64,000 nt of DNA from G963556115 sp963678205. Lineage in GTDB: Bacteria > Planctomycetota > SZUA-567. A program made the position numbers and the translations under genes. How positions within the stretch are numbered: the first letter of the stretch is position 1; each line of letters starts with the position of its first letter. Location of the stretch: contig OY782760.1 of NCBI GenBank assembly GCA_963678205.1, positions 1,984,001 through 2,048,000 on the forward strand, in the 5' to 3' direction. The notes below the pieces were generated by a model that made no database searches, was not told the origin of the DNA, and saw only the letters and a program-made list of their open reading frames with translations. Positions 34,901-44,161 of the stretch are shown here, one piece after another.

Positions 34901-35281
34901 AAACTTGAATTTGGCTATTCTCGATTTAGTGCAGTTGAAGCTCAAGGGTATTTACAAAATTACATACTGGGGTACTATACAGGATTAAATAAACCGCTAC
35001 CAGTTTTTAAGGGAGCGAGTCTTGAATATGTAAAGCAGAGAAAATCCAGCAGGGCCGCTAAGACAGTAGAAGATGCTCTCTGGTTGGCTTCTCAGAAGTA
35101 TAAAGGGGGCAATTTTTCTGCTGATTATCCTGATTCTAAAGATCAGTATATATCAAAATGTTATGGTAGGGATTTTACTGAGACTGCGCAGAATACGACT
35201 GAATTTCTGTATTGGACTGAAAAATTGGTGTTACCACTGTATGAGGTTAACAGAGCTAAAGAGCTTGGAAAGGGCAAGTAA
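31916..35281 (+). CDS. recC: Exodeoxyribonuclease V subunit gamma (RecC)
   Basis: RecC is the non-catalytic subunit of RecBCD that splits the strands and recognises Chi during double-strand break repair. At 1121 residues it matches the E. coli protein. Evidence includes the N-terminal PKIIIQSAGMQRWLSL and FYFLNGFF segments, VHLFGVSSMPPLYLQVL, the helicase-like GGVTFCQFQPMRNIPGKIIC with LGMDEGAFPR, and the nuclease-like C-terminal fold. It stands first in recC-recB-recD. Its stop TAA overlaps the recB start by one base (TAATG). Confidence 0.94.
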   Translation: MAFKLISSETLDVLAGELSANLYSGVSSVLDMPKIIIQSAGMQRWLSLCIADKLGITAGVEFYFLNGFFQDVIVSSYASAQTEKFGSLSSEHLKWLIFSVLGEIHTEKIFSVLHNYIQGDMLKQLQLAHKLAELYDKYTLYRADWLLSWEEYGAEGYNGEYKDGIWLAELWKIIKTKTELSSVAELSAKCIDWLASTDSFYSPPVHLFGVSSMPPLYLQVLNEASRHMDVYLYYLEVSHEYWGLVRSEKELLRKAGSNYEEGNSLLATFGDRNKDFLNLLTNYAADSGFVEYENEVHGSHNDVTDCQLPLMSRLQAGVRFMTQPVKKSVVAIADTSVQFHSCCGRMRQVQALYQSLLDCFNADDSLKPKDILVLTPVIKDFIPYIRAVFGSVSRDSNKYIPFTISDRAVIDDNKICRGLLGILRLFSGRFKVSEVWNVYSNPIFFESNGGQIEELDDVCYWINKLQTHWGIDGKHKKSINGIIDNECTWKEAEERLLLGYATGNQDKLFFLQNGQKLLGVDVSNSIDALEHWLKFLARIFDFKRRFSRVSKAVEWIDFTRSILDVFYSQAGSLRQDILFTLDELEQVFVDVEMSLDDLSFDVYFTEFSSALECVTSGAGFIMGGVTFCQFQPMRNIPGKIICMLGMDEGAFPRIIKPVTFDIAAKQRRLCDPSLKFDDQGVFLETLLSVSEKLLIFYSGRGVKKGEELAPAAPIELLRDYIGRYYLDADGGNDILGQLTVSHPLQSFSNKYFGSECSVNLISYSMEDYQVAQKILSKDRISYKELITAQNSEIAESIIAQPILSLAELIKFYQSPCRYYLQQECNIYFEPMDEVLPEDAERLSTDRGYKLHDIKNYILHKRISGVQKDEIFNIVEAIRVLPIGRLGSDAFEIIYKETEALVDVLSGIVCLNSNDLVGNLTVPVCDDSKDVLGEVKFEYTLDALNDLNGINVNIIYSFSSGISWRNLISVWIKHLVYSVVLNESEYFESHLYNSTGKLEFGYSRFSAVEAQGYLQNYILGYYTGLNKPLPVFKGASLEYVKQRKSSRAAKTVEDALWLASQKYKGGNFSADYPDSKDQYISKCYGRDFTETAQNTTEFLYWTEKLVLPLYEVNRAKELGKGK

Positions 35282-38200
35282 TGAAGGAATTTAACTTGCT
35301 GACTCAAACGCTTGAGCCTGGGACGACACTTATTGAAGCCAGTGCTGGTACTGGTAAGACTCATAATATTGAACACCTCTATCTACGTTTTATTGTTGAG
35401 AAAGATTTTACACCGGATCAGATTCTTGTTGTTACCTTTTCTAGAGAGGCTACCGCTGAGCTAAAACTCCGGATAACACGTAATCTTTCACACGCTGAAA
35501 AAATTCTTCTCGATGGGGGGATTGGCGCTGGTAATGTACTTGATATTGATCCAGCTGACCAGTTATTATTTATGATTTTAAAACGTGCATTAGAATACGT
35601 CGAGGATAAAGAAGTTTTAAGGAGGATACAGTTTGCTGTGAGGGCTATGGATGAAGCTGCTATTCTGACTATTCATGGTTTTTGCCTATCGGTACTTACT
35701 GATTATGCTTTTGAAAGTGGTTCGTTATTCGGCGTTGAGCTTGTTGATGATCGAAATGGTCTATTTGATGATTTGTTGGGAGACTTTTTAAAGAAGTTTG
35801 TGGCATATCGGGATGATTTTGAGGGTGAATTACTCCGTAAGTATTTGAGTGTTGATTCGCTCAAAGCTATTGCTCCTCTGGTATACGGTAAAGATGATGT
35901 GGTAGTAGTAGGGGAAGTACCAACTCTACCTGATGTCAGCGAATTGTATTCGGCACTTCTTTTTGAGGACTTTATTGAACTCAGGAAGCAGCTTAAAAGT
36001 AAGCGTGGAACCAGAGCGTATATAATACTGGATTTTTTAGAGAGTCATCCCAAACCTTCTGACAGTGATTTGCTTGATTTTATAGGTCTTGTTAACGGGG
36101 CTGTTGTCAGCGATATTGTAAAAAAGAGTAAATATTTTCAAGCAGTATTTCATCAAGATTTTCAAGATATAATTTTGAAGCTAAGGACTGTTCCGGATAT
36201 TATTTCTTTGACAGGCTGCAGATTATTTGTTGATTATATAAATCAATATTATTCAGAATCAAATAATTCGGAAGAAAAGTCTAAGCTGGTATTTGATGAT
36301 CTGCTATATCTGACGCGTGCGGCAATCAAGGCAGGAGATGCTAGATTGGTTAAACGTGTACGTGAAGCATACAGTGCTGTACTTGTTGATGAGTTTCAGG
36401 ATACTAGTAGTGTGCAGTTTGATGTGTTTAATTCTTTGTTTGGTGGTGGGGCAACACCTTTCTTTATGATAGGAGATCCTAAGCAGTCAATTTATGCTTT
36501 TAGAGATGCAGATATCTTTTCATATCTTAAAGCAGTAAATTCCGACGATGTAAGTCGAGCAACTTTGAGTAAGAATTTCCGCTCTACTCCTGAGTGTATT
36601 ACTGCTATGAATTGTTTATTTGAGAATCGTATTTCTTATGATAATCATGCTCTCCCTTTTATCTTTGATGAAATTGAATATATAAATGTTGATGCTGGGC
36701 GTAATGATAGCAGAAGATTGACTGGTGTTGATGAAAGTGCCCCACTTGAGATTAGGTGGCGGGATAATGGTGAGGTTATAAAGCCAGATCAAGCTGAAAG
36801 AGAGATTATAAGATCTGTTGCTGATGATATTGCTCTGAAACTGAATGCATCACAAAATGGGCTTGTAGGTTTTACGGACGGTGTGAAAAAAGAAGCATTG
36901 AAGCCTTCAAACTTTGCTGTTCTTGTTGATAAAAATAAACAGGGGGAAGCAATTAGAGTTGAGCTCAATAAACGCGGTGTTGTTGGGGTGCTTTTGAAAA
37001 GTGGAAGTGTGTTTGACTCTATTGAGGCAGATGAGTTGGGGGTTATTTTAAAAGCTGTGGTAAATTCTCGAAGTGAGAGTGCGGTTATGGCAGCACTTTC
37101 AACTAGGTGTTTTGAATACTCAATTACTCAGCTTGCTCTTTATCGATGTAAAGATGTAAGACTTTTAGATTATTGGGCAGAATTTTTCTTTGATCTTGAA
37201 CAGGTTCTCAATAAATACGGATTTTTGAGTGCTTTTACAATATTATTTGAGCGTGAACATTACTCTGTATCTCATCCTAGTTTAAAAGCTGTTCTTGCAA
37301 CTTCAGAAAATGGTGAAAGAGCTATAACAAACTATCTTCAGCTTGTTGAAATACTTGAGATGGAGATATTGAATAAAGGTGATGTTGACTCAAATGTTTA
37401 TGATATCTTGCAGAATTTAAGACGTAGTAATTCAAATAGTGAAGAGTTTGAAATGCGTCTTGAAAGTGATGATGATGCAGTTAAAATTATGACTGTTCAT
37501 AAGAGTAAAGGGTTGCAGTTCCCAGTTGTCTACGTTCCTTTTTTATATAGTTCCGTTAAGGATAAAACAAAATTCTCAAAACCAGTAACATGTCATTGTG
37601 GTGATGGTACGATTGGCCTGATACTTTCGCAAGAGGATATGAATTTGCATTCAGCTAGATTAGAGCTTGAAGAACGTGCTGAGCGAATGAGGCTGTTGTA
37701 TGTTGCTGTTACTCGAGCTGTGGATAAATGTATAATTTATGGTGGAAATATAAAAAATATCGAGCGTTCAGCCCTTGCAGATGTTTTTGACCAGGATTTT
37801 TCAAGACTTTCTACTTTAAATGAGTCAGAGTATATCTCTGTTGTTAGTGAGTGGAAAGATACCGGTATTGTCTTCAATCAGGATATTAAGTCTCTTAATT
37901 TGTACTGTCCTGAGTTTGAGGCGTGTATTGAGCAGGAATGGGGAGTGATGAGTTATTCTTCGCTTGTTAGTCATGAGTTTATTAGCCATGATGTAAGAAG
38001 TGATGTTACTTTTGCGGGTGATGAAGATGATGAAGGTGTTGTCTCTGTTATTGATAACCTTGACCCTCTAATTTCAAGCAATATGGTTGGTAGTGCTGTG
38101 CATGAAGTCATAGAAGAGTCAAATTTTACTGTATGCGCTGATGCATTTGATCAGGAGCTTATTCATGAAAAGCTACGAAAGTATGGTGTCGTAAGCTCAA

Positions 38201-38856
38201 ACTCTACACTTGTTTCTGCTGATTTGCAGATAAAAGCGGTTGATAGAGTTTTGTCAATAATTTCTGCTCTCCAGTTATTTGATTCTTTTGGCTCTGAGTT
38301 TAATTTGTCAGATGTTCCTGCAAATGGTGTCGTTTCTGAGATGAGTTTTTATTTTCCTGTACGGGATAAAATATCTACAGAACGTTTGTGCCACTTCTTT
38401 AAAGAACGTGGCTTGCAGAGCTATCGCGAGCAGGAATCCTTCACTGAAGTCATTTCCGGACTAGGATTGTTTCTACAGAATAAAGGATTTAGAGAAGGCT
38501 TTCTGTTTGGTTTGATAGATCTTGTATTTGAGTATAATGGGAGATTTTATTTTGCTGACTGGAAGACTAATAACCTCAGTAGATATGGAGGATATAGTCC
38601 TGAATCGGTGCTTGCAAGCATGGGTGAGTCAGGGTATTTGCTCCAGTTCTATATTTATACGGTCGCGCTCAATCTCTTTTTACGTTCAAGAATTCCTGAC
38701 TTTGATTACTCTAAGCACTTTGGTGGAGGGTACTATCTATACGTCAGAGGGGTGGAATTAGATAGACCTGATAGAGGTGTATTTTATGAAGTTCCTTCTG
38801 AAGAGGACGTGAATGAACTTATTGATATCTTTACAGGGGGGCATGATAATGGGTGA
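35281..38856 (+). CDS. recB: Exodeoxyribonuclease V subunit beta (RecB helicase-nuclease)
   Basis: RecB is the 3'-5' helicase and only nuclease of RecBCD. The 1191-residue protein begins with TLIEASAGTGKTHNIEHLY (Walker A, about residues 16-27); later come VDEFQDTSSVQFDVF (Walker B), GDPKQSIYAFRDAD and MTVHKSKGLQFPVV. The C-terminal nuclease domain keeps its metal residues: Asp1080 in DLVFEYNGRFYF, Asp1093 and Lys1095 in ADWKTN, so it should be active. Start and stop overlap with recC and recD respectively, so the three subunits are translationally coupled. Confidence 0.95.
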   Translation: MKEFNLLTQTLEPGTTLIEASAGTGKTHNIEHLYLRFIVEKDFTPDQILVVTFSREATAELKLRITRNLSHAEKILLDGGIGAGNVLDIDPADQLLFMILKRALEYVEDKEVLRRIQFAVRAMDEAAILTIHGFCLSVLTDYAFESGSLFGVELVDDRNGLFDDLLGDFLKKFVAYRDDFEGELLRKYLSVDSLKAIAPLVYGKDDVVVVGEVPTLPDVSELYSALLFEDFIELRKQLKSKRGTRAYIILDFLESHPKPSDSDLLDFIGLVNGAVVSDIVKKSKYFQAVFHQDFQDIILKLRTVPDIISLTGCRLFVDYINQYYSESNNSEEKSKLVFDDLLYLTRAAIKAGDARLVKRVREAYSAVLVDEFQDTSSVQFDVFNSLFGGGATPFFMIGDPKQSIYAFRDADIFSYLKAVNSDDVSRATLSKNFRSTPECITAMNCLFENRISYDNHALPFIFDEIEYINVDAGRNDSRRLTGVDESAPLEIRWRDNGEVIKPDQAEREIIRSVADDIALKLNASQNGLVGFTDGVKKEALKPSNFAVLVDKNKQGEAIRVELNKRGVVGVLLKSGSVFDSIEADELGVILKAVVNSRSESAVMAALSTRCFEYSITQLALYRCKDVRLLDYWAEFFFDLEQVLNKYGFLSAFTILFEREHYSVSHPSLKAVLATSENGERAITNYLQLVEILEMEILNKGDVDSNVYDILQNLRRSNSNSEEFEMRLESDDDAVKIMTVHKSKGLQFPVVYVPFLYSSVKDKTKFSKPVTCHCGDGTIGLILSQEDMNLHSARLELEERAERMRLLYVAVTRAVDKCIIYGGNIKNIERSALADVFDQDFSRLSTLNESEYISVVSEWKDTGIVFNQDIKSLNLYCPEFEACIEQEWGVMSYSSLVSHEFISHDVRSDVTFAGDEDDEGVVSVIDNLDPLISSNMVGSAVHEVIEESNFTVCADAFDQELIHEKLRKYGVVSSNSTLVSADLQIKAVDRVLSIISALQLFDSFGSEFNLSDVPANGVVSEMSFYFPVRDKISTERLCHFFKERGLQSYREQESFTEVISGLGLFLQNKGFREGFLFGLIDLVFEYNGRFYFADWKTNNLSRYGGYSPESVLASMGESGYLLQFYIYTVALNLFLRSRIPDFDYSKHFGGGYYLYVRGVELDRPDRGVFYEVPSEEDVNELIDIFTGGHDNG

Positions 38857-40783
38857 TTTGTTCTCTTCCTATGATATAATAGCGGTTATGTATGAACTTG
38901 GGGTGCTGAGGCATCTTGACTACGCATTTGCAAAGTTTATTTATTCTCAAGAAGTATCTGAAAATAAACGTGTTATCTCTCTTCTCGCTGGTTTAGTAAG
39001 CTACGCAACAACCAAAAGAAACAATGTCTGTATAGATTTGTCTTCTCCATTGTCTTTTTTCGACTCGGTTAGATTTAATCTTGATTCAAAACTCATGCAG
39101 AGATTTGAAGATGTTTGCCAAGATATATTGATAATACTTACTGGGGTTGATTATACTGAAATATTCAAGGATGCTAGTACTGTTGGTGTTTGTCCTGTGT
39201 TTGGAGCTATATCTCAGCCACTGGTATTTTCAGCTGGTAGGTTATATCTTCTTAGGTATTGGGAAGCTGAGGAAGTAATAGCTTCTTCTATAAAGGAGAG
39301 ACTTGTATTGAGAGAAGATTTATTAGACGCAGAGATTCTGCCTTCACTTGATTCAGTCTATAGTAGATTTAGTGATTACGATAAAACTTGGGGACAGCAA
39401 GTAGCTGTGTTTATGGCGATGAGGTCTAATTTAAGCCTTATTACTGGTGGCCCTGGGACTGGTAAGACTACGGTGGTAGCTGTGATACTTGCTCTTTATT
39501 TTAGGCAGAATCCTGGTGCTAAGGTTGCGCTTGTTGCACCTACTGGTAAAGCTCAGGCTCGTCTTAAAGAAGCGGTAATGGAAGAACTAGAGCATTTGTC
39601 AGTATCTTTTGCAGTCAAGGATTGTATTAGTAATATTGAGTTTAAAACAGTACACAGTTTGCTCGGATTAAGACGAAATTCTGAGCGTAGAATTGATAAA
39701 TTAAGATATGATCTGGTTGTTGTCGATGAAGCTTCGATGGTGAGTGTTTTAATATTTAGAATGCTGTTTGAAAGACTTGCTACTTCAACACGATTGATTC
39801 TTTTAGGTGATAGAGATCAACTAGCTGCAGTTGAGGGTGGGGCGGTGCTCAGTGATTTATGTGCAAGCGTTTCTGAGTTGAGTAAATTTACACAAAGTTT
39901 TATAGACTCATTTTCCAGCTTAATGTCACCCAGTTTGCAACTTCCTCAAGTTACAGATTCATCAAGTTTACTACAGGATTTTATTACTCCGCTTGAATTT
40001 ACCTTCCGTTTCAGTTCAACAAGCGGGATTGGACAAATGAAGGATTTATTATTATCTGAATCTGATTATTTTAATGAGTTTATGCACCAGGATTATAAAA
40101 ATTATTCTGATTCATTGAGTATGACTGAATTCAAGTCTTTTGTGCCGAGTAAAAATCAAGCTCAATTGTGGTCATATATTGAGAGCTGGTCTTGTAGAAC
40201 CGAGGTAGGAGAGGTAAATTTTCTTTCATATTTAAACTCTTCTACAATATCTGAAGCTTATAGAAAGTTTTCTGATTTTCAAATTATTACTGCATTGAAT
40301 AAAGGCGTTCTTGGTGTGGAGGGAATAAATAACTTTATAATAAATAAACTTAGTATGAGAGTAGATGGTTCAAAAGGCTTGCCAGTTATGATTGAAAAGA
40401 ATGACTATCAGACAGGGCTTTTCAATGGAGATGTTGGGATGTTCTGGCCTGATAGTAATGGTGATATGAAGGTATGGTTTACTTCTTCTGAAAAAGATAA
40501 TATTTCTGATATTGATGGCTTTAAAGCATTCTCGCCTGCAAAATTGCCACAGTATTCTCCAGCATTCGCCATGACAATTCATAAATCTCAGGGATCCGGT
40601 TTTGGTGCGGTTATGCTGGTTTTGCCGAGCGTAGAATCTGAAATACTTACAAAAGAGCTACTTTATACAGCGATTACTAGAGCAAAGCAAAAAATAGCTA
40701 TATTTGGTAGTGTTAAAAGTATTTTAACTACCTCAAGAATAAGAGTTTGTAGGATTAGCGGGCTTGTGGATAAATTTAGATAA
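38849..40783 (+). CDS. recD: Exodeoxyribonuclease V subunit alpha (RecD helicase)
   Basis: RecD is the 5'-3' helicase of RecBCD. The 644-residue product has Walker A GGPGTGKT (200-207), VVDEASMVSVLIF (Walker B), ILLGDRDQLAAVEGGAVLSD, and the C-terminal AFAMTIHKSQGSGF and LLYTAITRAKQKI. ATG 38849 sits seven bases after a GGGGGG run and overlaps the recB end by 8 bases; ATG 38843 is possible but too near the run. The RecB-binding N-terminal domain is present, so this is RecBCD-type RecD1, not RecD2. Confidence 0.93.
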   Translation: MGDLFSSYDIIAVMYELGVLRHLDYAFAKFIYSQEVSENKRVISLLAGLVSYATTKRNNVCIDLSSPLSFFDSVRFNLDSKLMQRFEDVCQDILIILTGVDYTEIFKDASTVGVCPVFGAISQPLVFSAGRLYLLRYWEAEEVIASSIKERLVLREDLLDAEILPSLDSVYSRFSDYDKTWGQQVAVFMAMRSNLSLITGGPGTGKTTVVAVILALYFRQNPGAKVALVAPTGKAQARLKEAVMEELEHLSVSFAVKDCISNIEFKTVHSLLGLRRNSERRIDKLRYDLVVVDEASMVSVLIFRMLFERLATSTRLILLGDRDQLAAVEGGAVLSDLCASVSELSKFTQSFIDSFSSLMSPSLQLPQVTDSSSLLQDFITPLEFTFRFSSTSGIGQMKDLLLSESDYFNEFMHQDYKNYSDSLSMTEFKSFVPSKNQAQLWSYIESWSCRTEVGEVNFLSYLNSSTISEAYRKFSDFQIITALNKGVLGVEGINNFIINKLSMRVDGSKGLPVMIEKNDYQTGLFNGDVGMFWPDSNGDMKVWFTSSEKDNISDIDGFKAFSPAKLPQYSPAFAMTIHKSQGSGFGAVMLVLPSVESEILTKELLYTAITRAKQKIAIFGSVKSILTTSRIRVCRISGLVDKFR

Positions 40784-40829
40784 TTCTTATTACATCTCTA
40801 TTGGTTCGTTACATTTTTTTAAAAAGTTC

Positions 40830-40857
40830 TTGACATAATTTGTGATGTCGTTATTTT
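40830..40857 (+). promoter_or_regulatory. Candidate promoter of topA
   Basis: TTGACA (40830-40835), 16 bases, TATTTT (40852-40857). A second -10-like TATAAT lies at 40883-40888 without a good -35. Confidence 0.5.
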
Positions 40858-40912
40858 CAAACAGGAATTACAAACTTTAATATATAATGTATACAATTAT
40901 GGGAGCACGATA

Positions 40913-43504
40913 GTGGCAAAAGTAAATAGATTACTAATTGTAGAAAGTCCGGCAAAAGCGAAGACTATAAAAAAGTTTCTCGGTGCGGGCTATACTGTAA
41001 AGGCCTCTATGGGGCATATTCGTGATATCCCAAGTAAAGGGCGAGGAAAAAAGCGTTTCGGGATAGACCTTGATAATAATTATACTCCAAATTATGAGCC
41101 TATTAAAACCAGAGAAAAAACTTTAAAAGATCTTGAATCCGCTGCCAAAAAGGCTGATGAAGTCTATCTTGCTCCCGACCCGGATAGAGAGGGAGAGGCA
41201 ATTGCATGGCATCTGAAAGAACAACTCAAACTTGAGGATGATAAAACATACCGTGTGACCTTTAATGCTATTACTAAAAGCGCGGTTCAAGAAGCTATTG
41301 CACACCCTGAAAAGATTAATATGAATCTTGTTAATGCTCAGCAGGGGCGACGTGTACTTGATAGGCTGGTAGGTTTTTCTCTTTCTCCATTTTTATGGAA
41401 GAAGATTACCAAAGGTCTCTCTGGTGGCAGAGTTCAGTCGGTAGCGGTTCGACTTGTTGTTGAACGTGAGAAAGAAATTTCAGCTTTTACTCCTGAAGAG
41501 TTTTGGAAAATTGTTGTCAAACTCGCTAAAAGTGGTGCTGAAGAGGTCTTTGATGCTAATCTTGTAAAGTGGGATGGTGAAAAGTTTGCTCTTGGAAGTG
41601 CTTGTGCCTCAAATGAAGAGAGTGCTACTAAAATTGCTGGTATTCTGGAGAATGCGGATTATAAAATTACATCCATTGATAAACGTGTAGTTAAAGGTAG
41701 ACCAAGCCCTCCATTCATTACCTCTACATTACAGCAGGCAGCAAGTACTTTTCTGCATTTTGGAGCTCAACGAACCATGCGTATTGCTCAGCAGTTATAT
41801 GAAGGAATAGAGGTTGAAGGTGAGCTTACAGGTTTAATTACTTATATGCGAACTGATAGTACTCGTATAGCTCCAGAGGGTATTGCAGAAGTTCGGGAGT
41901 ATATTTCTGATAACTTTTCTTCAGAATATTTACCGGAGAAACCGAATTCTTTTGCCTCAAAAAAGAATGCTCAGGATGCGCATGAAGCAGTAAGACCAAC
42001 TAGTGCATTACTTACTCCCGAAAGGTTAAGAGGCACATTATCTCCAGAACAGTTCAAGTTATATGAACTTATATGGAAGAGGTTTGTTGCTTCTCAGATG
42101 ACTCCAGCGAGTTATCAGACTACTACAGCCACAATTCAGGCAGATAAAGGAATTTTAGAGGCTAAAGGCCGTATTGTGCTCTTTGACGGGCATACTGTAA
42201 TGCAGCTTGGTAAGAAGAAAAAGGAAGCTGAAGATATAAAATCTGATGACAACGAAGAAGAAGTAGAGAATAAAAAGAGTAAGGAAAAAGATCAGATTCT
42301 TCCGGCTATTGCTGAAGGTGATGATTTGCTCAAAAAAGCTCTTAACTCTACCCAGCATTTTACTACTCCTCCTCCACGCTACTCTGAAGCATCATTGGTA
42401 AGAGCTTTGGAGAAGGAAGGTATAGGTAGACCTTCTACATACGCTCCTATTGTTCAGACTATTCAAGATAGAGGGTATGTAAGACTTGAGAAACGGAGTT
42501 TTCATGCCACAGAGCTTGGAACAGCAGTGACAGAGTTATTGCTCGCAAGTTTTAAGGATATAATGGATCTTGCTTTTACAGCAAAGATGGAGAATGATCT
42601 GGATAAAGTAGAAGAAGGAGAAGCAGTCTGGTATAAGATTGTTGATGATTTCTTCAGACCGTTTACTGAAAATCTGGATAAGGCAACTAAAGAAGTAGAA
42701 GCTCTAAAAGGCAGACCTGCTCCTAATGGTGAGAAGTGCCCGTTGTGTAGTTCTGATATGGTTGTAAGATATTCGGCTCGTGGTGCATTCCTAGGTTGTT
42801 CAAAATATCCTGACTGTAATGGACTCATGTCGATGCCGGGTGAAGAGCAGGAAAGTGGTGATGAAATAGATCCGGTAAGTTGCCCAAAGTGTGGCAACCC
42901 AATGATGAAGAAGAGTTCGCGCTATGGTGAATTTCTTGCTTGTTCCAGCTATCCAGCATGTAATCAGACACTACCGATTGGTAAGGATGGTAAGATTGTA
43001 GAATTGCCTGATATTAAGAAAGACTGCCCTAAGTGCGGTAAAGAGATGGTTGTAAAGCTAGGAAAGAATGGGCCGTTTCTTGCATGTTCTGGGTATCCAG
43101 AATGTCAGACAACAATGCATCTTGATAAAGATGGTAAAATTATTCAACTTCCAGATCTAAGTGATATTAAATGTGATAAGTGTGGAGCGCCTATGATTGC
43201 CAGAATGTCTAGACGTGGACCGTTTATGGCTTGCTCGGCATTTCCTAAGTGTCGTAACGCAAAACCGATACCAGGTAGCGAACAGGAAAAGAAACTCAAA
43301 GAAAAAGAAGCAAAGGCAGCTGAACGAGCTGCTAAAAAGGCTGAAAAAGAAAGGATTAAAGCCGAAAAAGAAGCAGAGAAAGCTGCTAAAAAGAAAACTT
43401 CCAAGAAAAAGACTACTAAAAAGAAGGCAACAAAGAAAAAGGCTTCTAAAAAAGTAACTAAGAAGATTGCTTCTTCGGTTGAATCTACTGAAAATGAAGA
43501 TTAA
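40913..43504 (+). CDS. topA: DNA topoisomerase I with four zinc ribbons and a Lys-rich tail
   Basis: TopA relaxes negative supercoils by cutting one strand. The 863-residue protein starts (GTG, eight bases after GGGAG) with the TOPRIM domain: LLIVESPAKAKTIKKFLG and APDPDREGEAIAWHL. The active-site tyrosine is Tyr311 in LITYMRTDSTR. From about residue 609 come four C4 zinc ribbons (CPLC, CPKC, CPKC and CDKC, each closing with C-x(4-5)-P-x-C). The last 55 residues are Ala/Lys/Glu-rich and then a histone-like Lys/Thr tail (KKKTTKKKATKKKASKK), which probably holds DNA. ExbB/ExbD genes follow 22 bases later. Confidence 0.95.
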   Translation: MAKVNRLLIVESPAKAKTIKKFLGAGYTVKASMGHIRDIPSKGRGKKRFGIDLDNNYTPNYEPIKTREKTLKDLESAAKKADEVYLAPDPDREGEAIAWHLKEQLKLEDDKTYRVTFNAITKSAVQEAIAHPEKINMNLVNAQQGRRVLDRLVGFSLSPFLWKKITKGLSGGRVQSVAVRLVVEREKEISAFTPEEFWKIVVKLAKSGAEEVFDANLVKWDGEKFALGSACASNEESATKIAGILENADYKITSIDKRVVKGRPSPPFITSTLQQAASTFLHFGAQRTMRIAQQLYEGIEVEGELTGLITYMRTDSTRIAPEGIAEVREYISDNFSSEYLPEKPNSFASKKNAQDAHEAVRPTSALLTPERLRGTLSPEQFKLYELIWKRFVASQMTPASYQTTTATIQADKGILEAKGRIVLFDGHTVMQLGKKKKEAEDIKSDDNEEEVENKKSKEKDQILPAIAEGDDLLKKALNSTQHFTTPPPRYSEASLVRALEKEGIGRPSTYAPIVQTIQDRGYVRLEKRSFHATELGTAVTELLLASFKDIMDLAFTAKMENDLDKVEEGEAVWYKIVDDFFRPFTENLDKATKEVEALKGRPAPNGEKCPLCSSDMVVRYSARGAFLGCSKYPDCNGLMSMPGEEQESGDEIDPVSCPKCGNPMMKKSSRYGEFLACSSYPACNQTLPIGKDGKIVELPDIKKDCPKCGKEMVVKLGKNGPFLACSGYPECQTTMHLDKDGKIIQLPDLSDIKCDKCGAPMIARMSRRGPFMACSAFPKCRNAKPIPGSEQEKKLKEKEAKAAERAAKKAEKERIKAEKEAEKAAKKKTSKKKTTKKKATKKKASKKVTKKIASSVESTENED

Positions 43505-43525
43505 CAATAAAAAGAGTTATAAATT

Positions 43526-44140
43526 ATGAAAGACTTAAATGAGTTTTGGCAGATTGTTACTCAGGGCGGTAATGTAATATATATTCTCCTTGGAGTCTCT
43601 GTGATTGCAGTAGCGTTTTTCTTCTATTGCCTGCTTATGTTGAGGAAGAAAACCCTTTTCCCTAAAGAACTTGTCGATCTGGCTCAAAGTTTGACGCATG
43701 AATCTGATTTTTCAAGTGCAGAGCGTTTAATAAGAAAAATTGGCGGACCGCTTGCAGAGGTACTCATTACTGTTGTTATGAGTAGAAAACTTAGTAGGGA
43801 AGAAGCAGATACTTTAGTGGAGGGGGCTGGAAGGCGTTCAGCTCATGCTATAAGTAAAGGTGTTCTCGCTCTTGAAGTAATTGCAGCGATATCACCACTG
43901 CTCGGTCTGCTTGGTACTGTTACCGGCATGTATACTGTATTCAATACTATTGCGCAAGTTGGTGCGGGGGAAGTTCATAAACTTTCAGGAGGTATTTCTG
44001 AGGCATTAGTAACCACTATTGCTGGGCTAATTGTAGGTATTCCTGCTTATGTTGCCTACAGTTATTTTTCTCGCAGAATTGATGAGGCTATGCTTGAAAT
44101 GGAACGACTAGCAATTGGGTTGATGCTACGTATAAGGTAG
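43526..44140 (+). CDS. MotA/TolQ/ExbB family proton channel protein
   Basis: ExbB/TolQ proteins form the five-fold membrane channel that powers TonB- or TolA-linked work at the outer membrane. The 204-residue protein has three membrane helices at about 17-38, 115-140 and 153-180. The conserved core is AISPLLGLLGTVTGMYTVF and ISEALVTTIAGLIVGIPAYV. With the ExbD-like gene 22 bases downstream it forms a complete motor pair. No TonB or TolA/B/Pal gene is in the window, so the partner (TonB or Tol) is undecided. Confidence 0.9.
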   Translation: MKDLNEFWQIVTQGGNVIYILLGVSVIAVAFFFYCLLMLRKKTLFPKELVDLAQSLTHESDFSSAERLIRKIGGPLAEVLITVVMSRKLSREEADTLVEGAGRRSAHAISKGVLALEVIAAISPLLGLLGTVTGMYTVFNTIAQVGAGEVHKLSGGISEALVTTIAGLIVGIPAYVAYSYFSRRIDEAMLEMERLAIGLMLRIR

Positions 44141-44161
44141 TCAAAATCTGGTAATTTTTCT

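Noticed and set aside
42502..42897. Open frame of 131 codons on the minus strand
   Set aside because: It is antisense to topA and shows no motif.
43280..43480. Repetitive AAG/AAA-rich DNA
   Set aside because: It is coding sequence for the TopA Lys tail rather than a satellite or mobile repeat.
43157..43507. Phe/Leu/Ser-rich hydrophobic frame on the minus strand
   Set aside because: It is the complement of the Lys-rich topA tail, which makes Phe-rich antisense translation, not a membrane protein.
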